From Brevibacillus sp. DP1.3A (GTDB taxonomy: Bacteria; Bacillota; Bacilli; Brevibacillales; Brevibacillaceae): 64,000 nucleotides of DNA. The position numbers and the translations under genes were made by a program. The notes under the pieces were generated by a model. It was not told the origin of the DNA. It ran no database searches and worked only from the letters and a program-made list of their open reading frames with translations. Location of the stretch: assembly GCF_013284245.2 (NCBI RefSeq), contig NZ_CP085876.1, forward strand, positions 1,375,001-1,439,000, given 5' to 3'. Position 1 is the stretch's first letter; each line of letters starts with the position of its first letter. This document shows, one piece after another, positions 23,300 through 31,656 of the stretch.

Positions 23300-24313
23300 T
23301 TACCAACGGGCGGATTGTTCTTCGCAGATTCCGATCTTGCATTGCACCGCAATCGTTTTTCCATCAGGTGTTGAGAGCGTCCCGTCATAACGGCCGATTA
23401 CTTGATGCAGAGTCGTTCGCACCAATGCAAAATTTTTGTGCTCGATTCGAGCAAAGAGCGGCGTAAAGGTGAGGCGTACCGCAGAAGATTCTTCACTCGC
23501 GAGCGTCCAAGGGAGCATCCGGTTGTCAGGATCGTAGGAAAAACGAATTTGTTCACTCAGCTTGTAGAGGACACCATCGATCATCAAGCCATTTTCTGTC
23601 ATACCCGTTCCGTCCGTCCAGCCTCTACCAAAGTTAAAGCCTGCGACACCCTCCGCGTGACGGAAAGAGCAGGTCGTCCAGTTCCAACGAGTGTGATACG
23701 GCCAAACTCCACGTCCAAAATCCAGACTGGCAAAGGCATGCTGCCGATCGAGTAAATAGGTTTTCCCGTTATAGGCGATGGTGCCGTGCACAGGCCGGGC
23801 AGTTTGCTTCGATGTGAACTGAAAGCGCTCCGCACTCCACGGAATCACGACATTTAAGGACTCGGATGGCGGATCAATCACGATGGCGAGCGAGAGAGTT
23901 TTATTACCGGGACAAATGGCAGACGCTTCTACGCTCGTTCCGCTGGCTCCTGGCTGAAAGGAGACAGAGAGCTTACGACTGGCAAAATGGCAAGGCTCAT
24001 CTACGGTGGCACCCAGTCGAATCCCTGCACCAAAAGGAACCGTTACGGCACTGTCCGCGGTCTCCCCTGTCGCTAGATCAATAAAATGGACAAAGACAAT
24101 GCCAGCGTAATCCAGATTGACCATCGCAATCGACATCGCACATTCAGGCGTGGTGATAAACCAAAAATTCCATTTTTTCCGGCGAAGCCAATGCCCGCTA
24201 AATTGGCAGTCATGCAACGGATAACGGGACCAGCCAATCGCTTCGGGAAGCAAGCGGCCATCCTGATCACATAATGAAAGAGGCAGCGTTAATTCTTTTT
24301 CAATAAGTGACAT
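23300..24313 (-). CDS. DUF2804 protein
   Basis: A 337-residue protein of the DUF2804 family. The pattern 'PLSLCDQDGRLLPEAIGWSRYPLHDC', 'KKWNFWFITTPECAMSIAMVNLDYAGIVFVHFID' and the Trp/His-rich centre 'DFGRGVWPYHTRWNWTTC' are the usual landmarks. The predicted fold is beta-rich, resembling lipocalin-like double barrels. Function is unknown. ATG at 24313 follows GGGAGATG. Confidence 0.82.
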   Translation of the reverse strand: MSLIEKELTLPLSLCDQDGRLLPEAIGWSRYPLHDCQFSGHWLRRKKWNFWFITTPECAMSIAMVNLDYAGIVFVHFIDLATGETADSAVTVPFGAGIRLGATVDEPCHFASRKLSVSFQPGASGTSVEASAICPGNKTLSLAIVIDPPSESLNVVIPWSAERFQFTSKQTARPVHGTIAYNGKTYLLDRQHAFASLDFGRGVWPYHTRWNWTTCSFRHAEGVAGFNFGRGWTDGTGMTENGLMIDGVLYKLSEQIRFSYDPDNRMLPWTLASEESSAVRLTFTPLFARIEHKNFALVRTTLHQVIGRYDGTLSTPDGKTIAVQCKIGICEEQSARW

Positions 24314-24472
24314 ACGATCATCTCCCTTTCAAACAAGGATTCTTCCAGACAAACTCGTCTCCAGTGTCTTTCCTCGGTAGACATGAAATGAAAATCTAGA
24401 AAAAATTTCATGTAGAATCAAGTCGAATCACGCTATAATAGGGATACCCTGAGGAAAGGCGAAGGAAAGGAA

Positions 24473-25567
24473 ATGCGACTGAAATCCATTCAAAAATGCC
24501 AGCCGGGTGATAAACTGGCTCGTTCCATCTATACAGAGAATGGAACGATTCTCGTTGGCGCCGGAGTAGAGCTAACCCAACGAATGATAACTCGACTTAA
24601 AAACAAAAACGTGAACAGTCTCTACATCCAAGACAAGCGCACGGATGATATCATTGTGGAGGCAGTCATTTCCGAAAATACTCGCAGACAAGCAATGTCC
24701 ATGATTCACGATACATTCCGAACCGTTCATCAAGTTCCGGACAAATGGCAGCAGCTTTTTTCGGACAAGGGTTTGGGACGTAAGCTGCGGGATGTCATGC
24801 AAACCGTTGCGGATGAATTAAACAGCAGTGATTCAGCCATGAATTTATTGGCAGATGCTTGCGCCTTCGACAATTACATATTCACGCACTCATTTAACGT
24901 TGCTTTGTATAGCACAGCTCTCGCCATAAATACTGGCTGTTCGGAAAAAGATGTGTTGGAGATTAGTATTGGCGGTATGCTCCACGATATTGGAAAAGTG
25001 CATATCCCAGACAACATTTTGAAAAAGCCGGGCCGCCTTACACAAGAAGAATATGAAATCATGAAAAGACATACGGAGATCGGTTTTGAAATGCTGCGTC
25101 GGCAAGACGACATCCCTTTGCTTGCAGCCCACTGCGCTTTTCAGCATCACGAGCGCTGGGATGGCTCCGGTTATCCACGGCACCTGAAAAAAGAAGAGAT
25201 TCATCCGTTTGGTCGCTTGATGGCAGTGGCTGATGTATTCGATGCCCTGACGTCGCATCGGGTATACCGTCGAGGAATGCTCCCTCACGAAGCGATGGAG
25301 GTGCTCTACTCCGGTTCAGGTAAACTGTTTGACCATGTGTATGTAGAGGCTTTGCGAAATACGATTGCACTCTACCCTGTTGGTCTGACCGTCAGCCTGA
25401 ACAATGGTATGTCTGGTGTCGTCGTCGATTCGAACAAAGGAATGCCGAGCCGTCCGATCGTCAGAGTCCTGGTGGATGAAGAAGGTCGGGATATCGAGCA
25501 TCCCTATGAGTGTGACTTGTCCAAAATGCTGACGCTCATGATCATCGCCTGTGGCGATTTGGTATAA
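24473..25567 (+). CDS. HD-GYP domain cyclic-di-GMP phosphodiesterase
   Basis: A 364-residue protein. The N-terminal 100 residues are a DUF3391-like domain ('GDKLARSIYTENGTILVGAGVELTQRMITRLKNKNV'). An HD-GYP domain follows, with H171-D172 (HDIGK), H225-H226 in HHERWDGSGYP, and ADVFDALTS, all needed for cyclic-di-GMP hydrolysis. The C-terminal tail is a small PilZ-like or beta domain. A TATAAT box lies at 24434-24439. ATG at 24473 follows GGAAAGG. Confidence 0.88.
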   Translation: MRLKSIQKCQPGDKLARSIYTENGTILVGAGVELTQRMITRLKNKNVNSLYIQDKRTDDIIVEAVISENTRRQAMSMIHDTFRTVHQVPDKWQQLFSDKGLGRKLRDVMQTVADELNSSDSAMNLLADACAFDNYIFTHSFNVALYSTALAINTGCSEKDVLEISIGGMLHDIGKVHIPDNILKKPGRLTQEEYEIMKRHTEIGFEMLRRQDDIPLLAAHCAFQHHERWDGSGYPRHLKKEEIHPFGRLMAVADVFDALTSHRVYRRGMLPHEAMEVLYSGSGKLFDHVYVEALRNTIALYPVGLTVSLNNGMSGVVVDSNKGMPSRPIVRVLVDEEGRDIEHPYECDLSKMLTLMIIACGDLV

Positions 25568-26503
25568 TCAGAGCCAGTCCTTCTTTTTGAAAATGATAAA
25601 CATCGTCGTGCCGATGGTAGCCATGCATCCCAGCACAATGTAGTAGCCGTAGGGTGAACGCAGCTCGGGCATCACATCAAAGTTCATCCCGTATATACCC
25701 GTCACAATCGTCAACGGCATAAAAATCGTCGTCAGGGCGGTAAAAACACGCATAATATCGTTGGCTCTGCCGGCAAGCGCCGCTTGATACGCTTCGCGCA
25801 AGTTTCCGATGAGCTCGCGAAAAGCTTCAAAGCTCTCTACAATTTTGCTGGCATCCTCTACAATATCGCCAAAGTACTTCCGCAGATAAGGTTGAATCAG
25901 CGGGAGTTCTTTTTTATGTAGGGCGTCAATCAAATCCCGCTGGGGAACGAGCATTTTACGGGCGTACAAGATTTCACTGCGCAGCCCGATAATTTGATCC
26001 AGATGGGATTTTTTCGTGTGCATCAAAATTTGTTCTTCTAGATCTTCAAGCAGGTCCTCAATTTTTTCGGTCACATCAAAATAAAGATCGACAATTTGAT
26101 CTACCAAGTAGTACAGAAACGCATCGGGGCGATTGACTTCTTTTTCCCGGATGATCGACAGCATGGTAGTGAATTCGGGGGCCTCCTGCTTCGTTACGGT
26201 GATAATGGTGCTGCTGCCCAAAAAAATATTGATCTCGCGCAAGAAGATATCATGATTGTGGAAGGTAATGCCATTGATGACCATAAAGTAATGATCATCG
26301 TAATTTTGCAGCTTGGGCCGCTGTTCTTCCTCGTCGATGCAGTCCTCGACAGCCAGATGATGCAGTCCGAACAGCGGCTGTAAAATATCCAAATCGAATG
26401 GAGCGGCATGAATCCAGTAAAACCCGTTCACAGGTGGAGTAGCAGCCTCTTCGATGTCTTCTATCTCAGTGATGATTCCGTTTTGTACGAGTCTGATCTT
26501 CAT
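25568..26503 (-). CDS. corA: CorA-type magnesium/divalent cation transporter
   Basis: A 311-residue CorA family channel. The long N-terminal alpha/beta cytoplasmic domain is followed by two C-terminal membrane helices with the pore signature YGMNF between them and a basic KKKDWL end. It imports Mg2+ or related ions. ATG at 26503 follows AGGAGA. The stop abuts the HD-GYP stop with no gap, and the start overlaps a small upstream frame. Confidence 0.9.
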   Translation of the reverse strand: MKIRLVQNGIITEIEDIEEAATPPVNGFYWIHAAPFDLDILQPLFGLHHLAVEDCIDEEEQRPKLQNYDDHYFMVINGITFHNHDIFLREINIFLGSSTIITVTKQEAPEFTTMLSIIREKEVNRPDAFLYYLVDQIVDLYFDVTEKIEDLLEDLEEQILMHTKKSHLDQIIGLRSEILYARKMLVPQRDLIDALHKKELPLIQPYLRKYFGDIVEDASKIVESFEAFRELIGNLREAYQAALAGRANDIMRVFTALTTIFMPLTIVTGIYGMNFDVMPELRSPYGYYIVLGCMATIGTTMFIIFKKKDWL

Positions 26504-26642
26504 GATTGATTCTCCTGCAAGTGGATTCGGTTTCGGTGGGCAGACGGGGCCAGATCTGTGTGAGAATCAATTCATAAGCAGAACGAAGTGCTCGGCGGCT
26601 AGGCGGAGCCTGTGATGCACGCTGTTGCTTGGGAGTCGTCAT
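26466..26642 (-). CDS. Possible small basic protein upstream of corA
   Basis: A 58-codon frame starts at ATG 26642 with a very good site (GAGGAGG, eight-base spacer) and overlaps the corA start by 38 bases. The product begins MTTPKQQRASQAPPSRRALR, is Pro/Arg-rich and ends RTKRNHH. It could be a genuine small protein or a leader coupling translation to corA. No family is recognised, so the call rests on the ribosome binding site and the overlap. Confidence 0.4.
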   Translation of the reverse strand: MTTPKQQRASQAPPSRRALRSAYELILTQIWPRLPTETESTCRRINHEDQTRTKRNHH

Positions 26643-26689
26643 GCAAGTTCGCCTCCTCGATGAAAGCCTTCATCCTATACGTATGAACG

Positions 26690-27179
26690 TCACCTTGTCC
26701 TTTTTCCCGCTGCGGCTAGATGTGGTAATTCTCTTGATTCGTATTTATGCGCACCTGCCAGTCCAAGAGAGGCGATGTGATGCATGGCTCCTGCGACATC
26801 TGTTGCTGTGACAGGCTGATAGGCGCGTAACGGCCCGATCCAGAGAAACGAGAGTGAGTGTGATAGCTTCGCACCGAGCTCTTCCGATCGACGGTGTTCC
26901 TGTCGCGCACTGATAATCCACTTTGCGAAACGCTTCGCGACTTCCAGCCTTTTTCATGGTTGTCCCCAAGCAGCAATAGATGTCTGCTCCTTCTAAAAAC
27001 GGTCGGCAATCTCCCAACTGACGAAAGTCAATGACGACTGTCTGCAAGCGAGGATGCGTGAAAGGGAGCTCGTTGCGGACGACAGCGATGACTTTTCCAT
27101 ATGCGTCATCTTCCAAGAGAAGCTGTAGCAATGCACGACCGACAAGTCCAGTCGCTCCAAATAATACCGCACGTTTCAT
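26690..27179 (-). pseudogene. NAD(P)H-binding oxidoreductase with internal deletion (decayed)
   Basis: The first 90 codons read MKRAVLFGATGLVGRALLQLLL ... CCLGTTMKKAGSREAFRKVDYQ, the start of an HTATIP2-like Rossmann oxidoreductase of roughly 215 residues. The middle (catalytic 'SSMGA' and 'F-x-R-P-S' region) is missing. The C-terminus resumes in another frame as RRSEELGAKLSHSLSFLWIGPLRAYQPV ... AGAHKYESRELP and ends at TGA 26690-26692. The join near 26890 therefore combines a deletion of about 60-70 codons with a frameshift. The product would be non-functional. Confidence 0.8.
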
Positions 27180-27303
27180 TGCTATAGTGTTCCTCACTTT
27201 CTACGATCCCTCTCTCTTATTTTACCGTTTAGGACGGTTTGACCAAAGCCATTTTTTGCATACTACAGATAACCTGAACAGATGAAAAGGTGGATGTATC
27301 GAC

Positions 27304-28095
27304 ATGAGGACTAGCAAGAAGGTAGGTATGATCGGCTGTATCTTATGGATGTTGACAGGCGCTGGGTGGGGACAAGCCGCTTTTGCCCTGGAGGTGAGAG
27401 AGGTACAGCCGCCTCCGACTGTGTTCGAGGAAATCCAGATCAAACGGCAAGATGTGACAGGCGATGGTCGACCGGATCTCGTTACGTTGCTAGGAAAGAG
27501 ATTTGCGGCAGACAGTCCTTACTTCGAACACTTGAAAATTATGGTTCAAGACCCCGTTGCGAAAAAAACAACCTTTTTTACAACACCTTATGGCGCTTAT
27601 CAGCCGGAGATGTTCTTCTGTGATTTTACCGGAGGGGGTGTGCAACAAATTTTACTTCAGGCACCGACTGGAGGTAGTGCAGGGACGTCTGAGTTTTATT
27701 TGTTCGCAGACAAGGACAACAAGCCGGCGATTCTGCCAGTTCCGCAGCCCTTGACGATTTCGGGCTCCTATCAGGATCATTACAAAGTGCCATTGACGAT
27801 TAAGGAGACGGGGGAGACTGTCGTTCTCGATTTGTCTGATCGCAAAAAAATCTATGAAGAAAATGGTGTATACAAGAATGGGAAGCTGGTTTCTCCAGTA
27901 GAGGTCCTACCTAACACATTCAGCGTACTCATGCCCATCGATGAGAACCGCGATGGCATCTGTGAATTAAAAGGGGAACAGAGAGTCAGTGGTGTTGCCA
28001 ACGCCGATACGATCGCGTATGTGGAGTCGTACTGGAAATGGGACAAGACAAGCTGGAAGCTGCAACGGGTAGTTGTGAGGAAAGCGGAAATGTAG
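27304..28095 (+). CDS. Secreted protein with VCBS-like calcium-binding start, function unknown
   Basis: A 263-residue exported protein with signal peptide MRTSKKVGMIGCILWMLTGAGWGQAAFA. The mature part has 'DVTGDGRPDLVTLLGKR' and later 'DENRDGICELKGEQ', Asp-rich loops like FG-GAP/VCBS repeats. It resembles uncharacterised exported proteins of Brevibacillus/Bacillus that describe gene 'spore coat' neighbourhoods only loosely. ATG at 27304 follows AAGGTGG. It ends at a GC-rich hairpin (28114-28140). Confidence 0.7.
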   Translation: MRTSKKVGMIGCILWMLTGAGWGQAAFALEVREVQPPPTVFEEIQIKRQDVTGDGRPDLVTLLGKRFAADSPYFEHLKIMVQDPVAKKTTFFTTPYGAYQPEMFFCDFTGGGVQQILLQAPTGGSAGTSEFYLFADKDNKPAILPVPQPLTISGSYQDHYKVPLTIKETGETVVLDLSDRKKIYEENGVYKNGKLVSPVEVLPNTFSVLMPIDENRDGICELKGEQRVSGVANADTIAYVESYWKWDKTSWKLQRVVVRKAEM

Positions 28096-28138
28096 GCGTA
28101 GCTAGGCTCATACAACCGCCCATGGACAAGGTGGGCGG

Positions 28139-28168
28139 TTTACACCTGTTTGTAAAGGGGTATATAAT
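28139..28168 (+). promoter_or_regulatory. Sigma-A promoter of the HemAT-type gene
   Basis: TTTACA (28139-28144) and TATAAT (28163-28168) are separated by 18 bases, about 50 bases before the start codon. Confidence 0.6.
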
Positions 28169-28218
28169 TGAAAGGATATTCCAGAGATATATGTACTCGG
28201 ATAAAAGGAGTTCAGGCT

Positions 28219-29535
28219 ATGAGCACATGTCCGTTTTCCACCCTTTTTGGGTTGAAAGGGAAAGGAAAAAGTGAATCTTTTTTTCAGGGGGTGAAGGAAA
28301 AGGGGGAAGTGCATATTGTAGGGAAAAGCACCCTCGCAAAGCAACTAGCAATGATCAACCTGACCGAAGAAGAACTGACCATTGTGAAAGCACTTCAGCC
28401 ACTTATCATTCAAAATATTGACGCTATTGTCGACTACTTTTATGCCAGTATTGAAAAAGAACCGATTTTAATGAAGATTGTAAACCAAAATAGCACGATT
28501 GAACGGTTGAAATTAACGTTGAACCGCCATATCTGCGAAATGTTTAGCGGACGCATCGACAGCGCTTACATTGAACAGCGCAGTAGAATTGCGGTTATTC
28601 ATATGCGAATTGGCTTGGAACCAAAATGGTACTTGAGTGCATTCCAAAACATGATGGTTTCCTTGATTGATCTCTTGCAAAAAAACATTGCGGACAAGGA
28701 CGAATTCGTACAAGCCCTCAAGGCAGTCACGAAGATTCTCAGCATCGAACAGCAAATTGTGCTGGAGGAATATGAAAACGAGCATGAAAAGGCGCGGCAA
28801 GTGGAACAAGACAAAAAGGACGAGCTGCGAATCCTCCTGACCAATTCTGCGCATGAGCTGGCAGCGGTCTCAGAAGAAAACAGCGCGTCTGTTGTGCAAT
28901 TGACTGAACAGTCGAGAGAAGTTCTTCGTTTTGCTGAAAATGGCACGGGCTTTTCCACGAAAGCACAAGACCTGTCCCGTGAAGGCAAAGAAAAGCTGGA
29001 AAAGCAACAGGAACAAATGTGTTTGATTCAGAGCAGTGTCAAGCAAATCTCGGAAGAAATGAACGCGATGGAGGCAAACGCAGAAAAAATCCAAGGGATT
29101 GTAGAGGTCGTGACGGCAATTGCTGAGCAGACAAATCTCTTGGCGTTAAATGCTGCGATTGAAGCAGCGCGTGCTGGCGAACAGGGACGTGGATTTGCCG
29201 TCGTAGCCGATGAGGTACGCAAGCTGGCAGAACAGACCAAAAAGTCGGTTTTCGGTGTGCGTGAGCTGATCGAAAAGACGAACCAACAGACAGTGGTCCT
29301 CTCGTCTGTCGTGGTTGAAATTCAAGCGCTGGTCCAATCGAGCACTGCGGTAGTAAACGAGACGAATGCCTTTTTTGAAGGAATCATGAGCGCTGTCTCA
29401 GACAGTAAAGAACAGAGCTCACGGATTCAGCGGGAGCTGGAAAACTTCTTCAAAGTCATGGAAGATATGAACCAAGCGGTTGCACAGGTAGCCAGCTCTG
29501 CGGATGAGCTGTCGGAAATAACAGAAAACCTGTAA
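28219..29535 (+). CDS. hemAT: HemAT-type globin-coupled chemoreceptor
   Basis: A 438-residue soluble chemoreceptor. Residues about 45-195 form a globin sensor domain with the proximal heme histidine H128 in '[17 protein letters not shown]'. Residues about 215-438 form an MCP signalling domain, including '[32 protein letters not shown]', the CheA/CheW-contacting tip. There are no membrane segments. It directs aerotaxis in response to bound oxygen. ATG at 28219 follows AAAGGAG. Confidence 0.92.
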   Translation: MSTCPFSTLFGLKGKGKSESFFQGVKEKGEVHIVGKSTLAKQLAMINLTEEELTIVKALQPLIIQNIDAIVDYFYASIEKEPILMKIVNQNSTIERLKLTLNRHICEMFSGRIDSAYIEQRSRIAVIHMRIGLEPKWYLSAFQNMMVSLIDLLQKNIADKDEFVQALKAVTKILSIEQQIVLEEYENEHEKARQVEQDKKDELRILLTNSAHELAAVSEENSASVVQLTEQSREVLRFAENGTGFSTKAQDLSREGKEKLEKQQEQMCLIQSSVKQISEEMNAMEANAEKIQGIVEVVTAIAEQTNLLALNAAIEAARAGEQGRGFAVVADEVRKLAEQTKKSVFGVRELIEKTNQQTVVLSSVVVEIQALVQSSTAVVNETNAFFEGIMSAVSDSKEQSSRIQRELENFFKVMEDMNQAVAQVASSADELSEITENL

Positions 29536-29545
29536 AAAAACAGTA

Positions 29546-30025
29546 TTACGTTGTCGGTTCAAAGGAGCAATATTGGCGGCAATTACGCAATGGAGGACTG
29601 TAAACATTTACGGAAACAACTGGACTTTGTCCATTGTTGCGAATGGCGTGAATTTCCCCAGGTTCTACAAAATAGTATTCACCCGTGCTGACATGAGTGG
29701 TTTGTGCTCGTTGAACTTCATTTTCAATATTCGTTTGGACATAAATCGTATTTGTTAACGTGCCTGAGACTACTAATTCCCATCCAAAAGAGTCACCATG
29801 ATTATGCGGTATGGATTCCTGATCTGCTGGCAGATGGATCAAGACAACCTCTACATGTGGCGTGGAGAATAATACTTTGCGTCCGTAAGGCAAATTTAGC
29901 GGCTCCGGGATGTATGGACCGAGTTGTTCCATGCAGGGAGACAGGGAAATGAGAGCGTGTCTAAGCTGGGCAGGAGTAGGCGAAACGAGGGAGCCAAATG
30001 CATGTTCCAGACGTTCCAGATTCAT
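29546..30025 (-). CDS. Cysteine dioxygenase-like cupin
   Basis: A 159-residue cupin. The iron ligands H74, H76 (HNHGDSFGWELVVSG) and H126 (GEIHAI) are in the positions of type I cysteine dioxygenase, with 'NVYSPPL' at the end of the barrel as in CDO enzymes. It would oxidise cysteine or a related thiol to the sulfinate. ATG at 30025 follows GGGAGG. It converges on hemAT with only ten bases between stops. Confidence 0.82.
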   Translation of the reverse strand: MNLERLEHAFGSLVSPTPAQLRHALISLSPCMEQLGPYIPEPLNLPYGRKVLFSTPHVEVVLIHLPADQESIPHNHGDSFGWELVVSGTLTNTIYVQTNIENEVQRAQTTHVSTGEYYFVEPGEIHAIRNNGQSPVVSVNVYSPPLRNCRQYCSFEPTT

Positions 30026-30161
30026 AAATAACCTCCCAAACGAAAATCATACTCCCTACACCATATGATCAAATTTCAAGAGTAGTGATAGACTGAGTCG
30101 TCCAAAAGGGAATTATTTACTATTATTATTACAATGTAAATCAACAGGATTACTTGAGTTT

Positions 30162-30193
30162 AAGGCGCTTTTAGAGAAAAAGCGTCCTTTTTT
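30162..30193 (+). terminator. Orphan intrinsic terminator in the 30.0-30.2 kb gap
   Basis: AAGGCGCTTTT pairs with AAAAGCGTCCTT (one bulged T), followed by six T residues, on the plus strand. No rightward gene precedes it since the gene before is leftward, so it must end a leader or non-coding transcript starting between 30026 and 30160. Confidence 0.6.
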
Positions 30194-30199
30194 GTGCTA

Positions 30200-30229
30200 T
30201 CGACAATCAGCTGACTCACCACCTATTAT
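30200..30229 (+). promoter_or_regulatory. Candidate promoter for the MFS gene leader RNA
   Basis: TCGACA (30200-30205) and TATTAT (30224-30229) are 18 bases apart. A transcript from here would open with a perfect eight-pair hairpin, GTACGGCA (30234-30241) with TGCCGTAC (30247-30254). Confidence 0.45.
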
Positions 30230-30339
30230 GGAAGTACGGCAACAAATGCCGTACAGGACGATTTGGGGAAGCGTCCCCCTTCAGAATGGTTCGAGAAACA
30301 TAAGCTTTTTCTGATTTTCATTCAAGAGGAGGCATGCGC

Positions 30340-30375
30340 ATGTCAACTGCCATAATCAGTGTACGCACCCACTAG
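30340..30375 (+). CDS. Putative regulatory leader peptide MSTAIISVRTH
   Basis: An 11-codon frame with ATG at 30340, seven bases behind AGGAGG (30327-30332), ends at TAG 30373-30375, 51 bases before the exporter start. Its hydrophobic AIISV core recalls the stalling segments of macrolide-inducible erm leader peptides. Its last codons form arm 1 of a hairpin series controlling the exporter. It is likely translated for its effect on RNA folding. Confidence 0.65.
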   Translation: MSTAIISVRTH

Positions 30376-30422
30376 AGGGGGGCGTTGATTCAAACCACCT
30401 GTCATGATCGGGAGGTTTGGAT
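30363..30422 (+). promoter_or_regulatory. Translational attenuator (1:2 and 3:4 hairpins) sequestering the exporter ribosome binding site
   Basis: Arm 1 ACGCACCC (30363-30370) pairs with arm 2 GGGGGCGT (30378-30385), with the leader stop codon in the loop. Arm 3 (30388-30400, ATTCAAACCACCT) pairs with arm 4 (30410-30422, GGGAGGTTTGGAT) at 12 of 13 positions including wobbles, burying the exporter's GGGAGG. Arm 2 can instead pair with arm 3 (AGGGGG with CCACCT). A ribosome stalled on the leader would disrupt 1:2, allow 2:3 and release the site, as in ermC and cat-86. Confidence 0.7.
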
Positions 30423-30426
30423 ATAC

Positions 30427-31581
30427 ATGAATAAGAAATGGTATTTGTATGTCAATGCGTTGTCATCCTTGGGATCACGGATGAATTTGATCGCGTGTAG
30501 CGCGTTGATTTTTACATTTGAATATAGTGCTTATTGGATGACCACTTTTTTTGTTGCAAGACAACTAGGAGGGATGCTGTTTAGCCCCTTGGCAGGTATA
30601 TTGGCTGATCGAATGGACAGAAGACGCACCATGATCGCAAGCGACTTGGGGGCGGGTCTTGCTATTTTGGCCATCGCTTTTTATCCGACGCCGTATGTAT
30701 TAATCGCAGCGGCTTTTCTCAATGGAATGCTGTATACGCTGTTTCATATTAGCTTTCAGGCATCCTTGCCACAAATATTTGGGAGTGAGCAACTGGTTCA
30801 CGTCAATGGATTAAAGGTCAGGCTGGAATCATTGGTAGGCATCATGGGCTTCATGCTGGGAGGATGGCTGACAGATCACTATGGTTATACAATTGTGATC
30901 ATTTTGGATGCCGCCAGCTTTCTTTTCTCCGCATGGATTCTGACGAGACTTCGTTGGGAGGAGAAGGGGGACAATGCGCTAGCTACATCAAAAGCAGCGA
31001 GCAGCTTTCGTGTCACTCTTCGTTACTTGCGGGATACACCCGTGCTTCTGACAATTAGCCTGTTAGCTTTTCTCGTATCGTTGAGTACGTCTGCGTATAA
31101 TTACGGGTTACCTTTTTTAGCGGATCAATTGCGTGGTAGTGACGCTACTCTGCACGGATTAATGTGGACGGCAATGAGTGTCGGAGGCTTGATTGGCTCC
31201 TATGTGGCAGCTCGATTGCGGGTGAAGCTGGTGAACGGGATGCTCGTCGCTTATGCTGTTTTTTCCGTGGGGATTGTAGGGGCATTCGCGGCAAACCATG
31301 CTGTATTTGTACTTTTGCTCTTGATTTTCGCGGGTCTATTTTCCGGCGCAGCACAAGTTTATGAGAGCACACTTTTGCAACAAGCCCAAAACGAGCTGCG
31401 CGGCAAGGTGATGGGGGTGCAGGGGCTCTTGAGTCGAAGCGGGTTCTTCGCTGGTTTTCTCATGGCTCCGTTCTTGGCGGGTGCCTTCACTTTATTTGGG
31501 ATGCTGGTCTTTGCCCAATTGATGTTTGTCGCAGGACTGATCGGATTTGGCTTGTATCTCGTTTTTTCTCCTAAAAAATAG
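30427..31581 (+). CDS. MFS exporter, macrolide-efflux (MFS_3) type
   Basis: A 384-residue major facilitator with about 11-12 helices. The loop motif 'GILADRMDRRRTMIASDLGAG' is the usual MFS signature A, and 'FISFQASLPQIFGSEQLVHVNGLKVRLESLVGIMGFMLGGWL' is typical of the MefA/enterobactin-exporter-like branch. The antibiotic-style attenuator ahead of it suggests drug efflux, perhaps of a ribosome-targeting drug; the substrate is inferred only. ATG at 30427, not an upstream in-frame codon, is used because GGGAGG lies in arm 4. Confidence 0.85.
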   Translation: MNKKWYLYVNALSSLGSRMNLIACSALIFTFEYSAYWMTTFFVARQLGGMLFSPLAGILADRMDRRRTMIASDLGAGLAILAIAFYPTPYVLIAAAFLNGMLYTLFHISFQASLPQIFGSEQLVHVNGLKVRLESLVGIMGFMLGGWLTDHYGYTIVIILDAASFLFSAWILTRLRWEEKGDNALATSKAASSFRVTLRYLRDTPVLLTISLLAFLVSLSTSAYNYGLPFLADQLRGSDATLHGLMWTAMSVGGLIGSYVAARLRVKLVNGMLVAYAVFSVGIVGAFAANHAVFVLLLLIFAGLFSGAAQVYESTLLQQAQNELRGKVMGVQGLLSRSGFFAGFLMAPFLAGAFTLFGMLVFAQLMFVAGLIGFGLYLVFSPKK

Positions 31582-31656
31582 AAAAGTGCCTCCCGATACA
31601 CGTAGTCTTTTTTCCACCTTCTAACCATAGGATGTACCAGTTGGGAGGTGTCGGGA

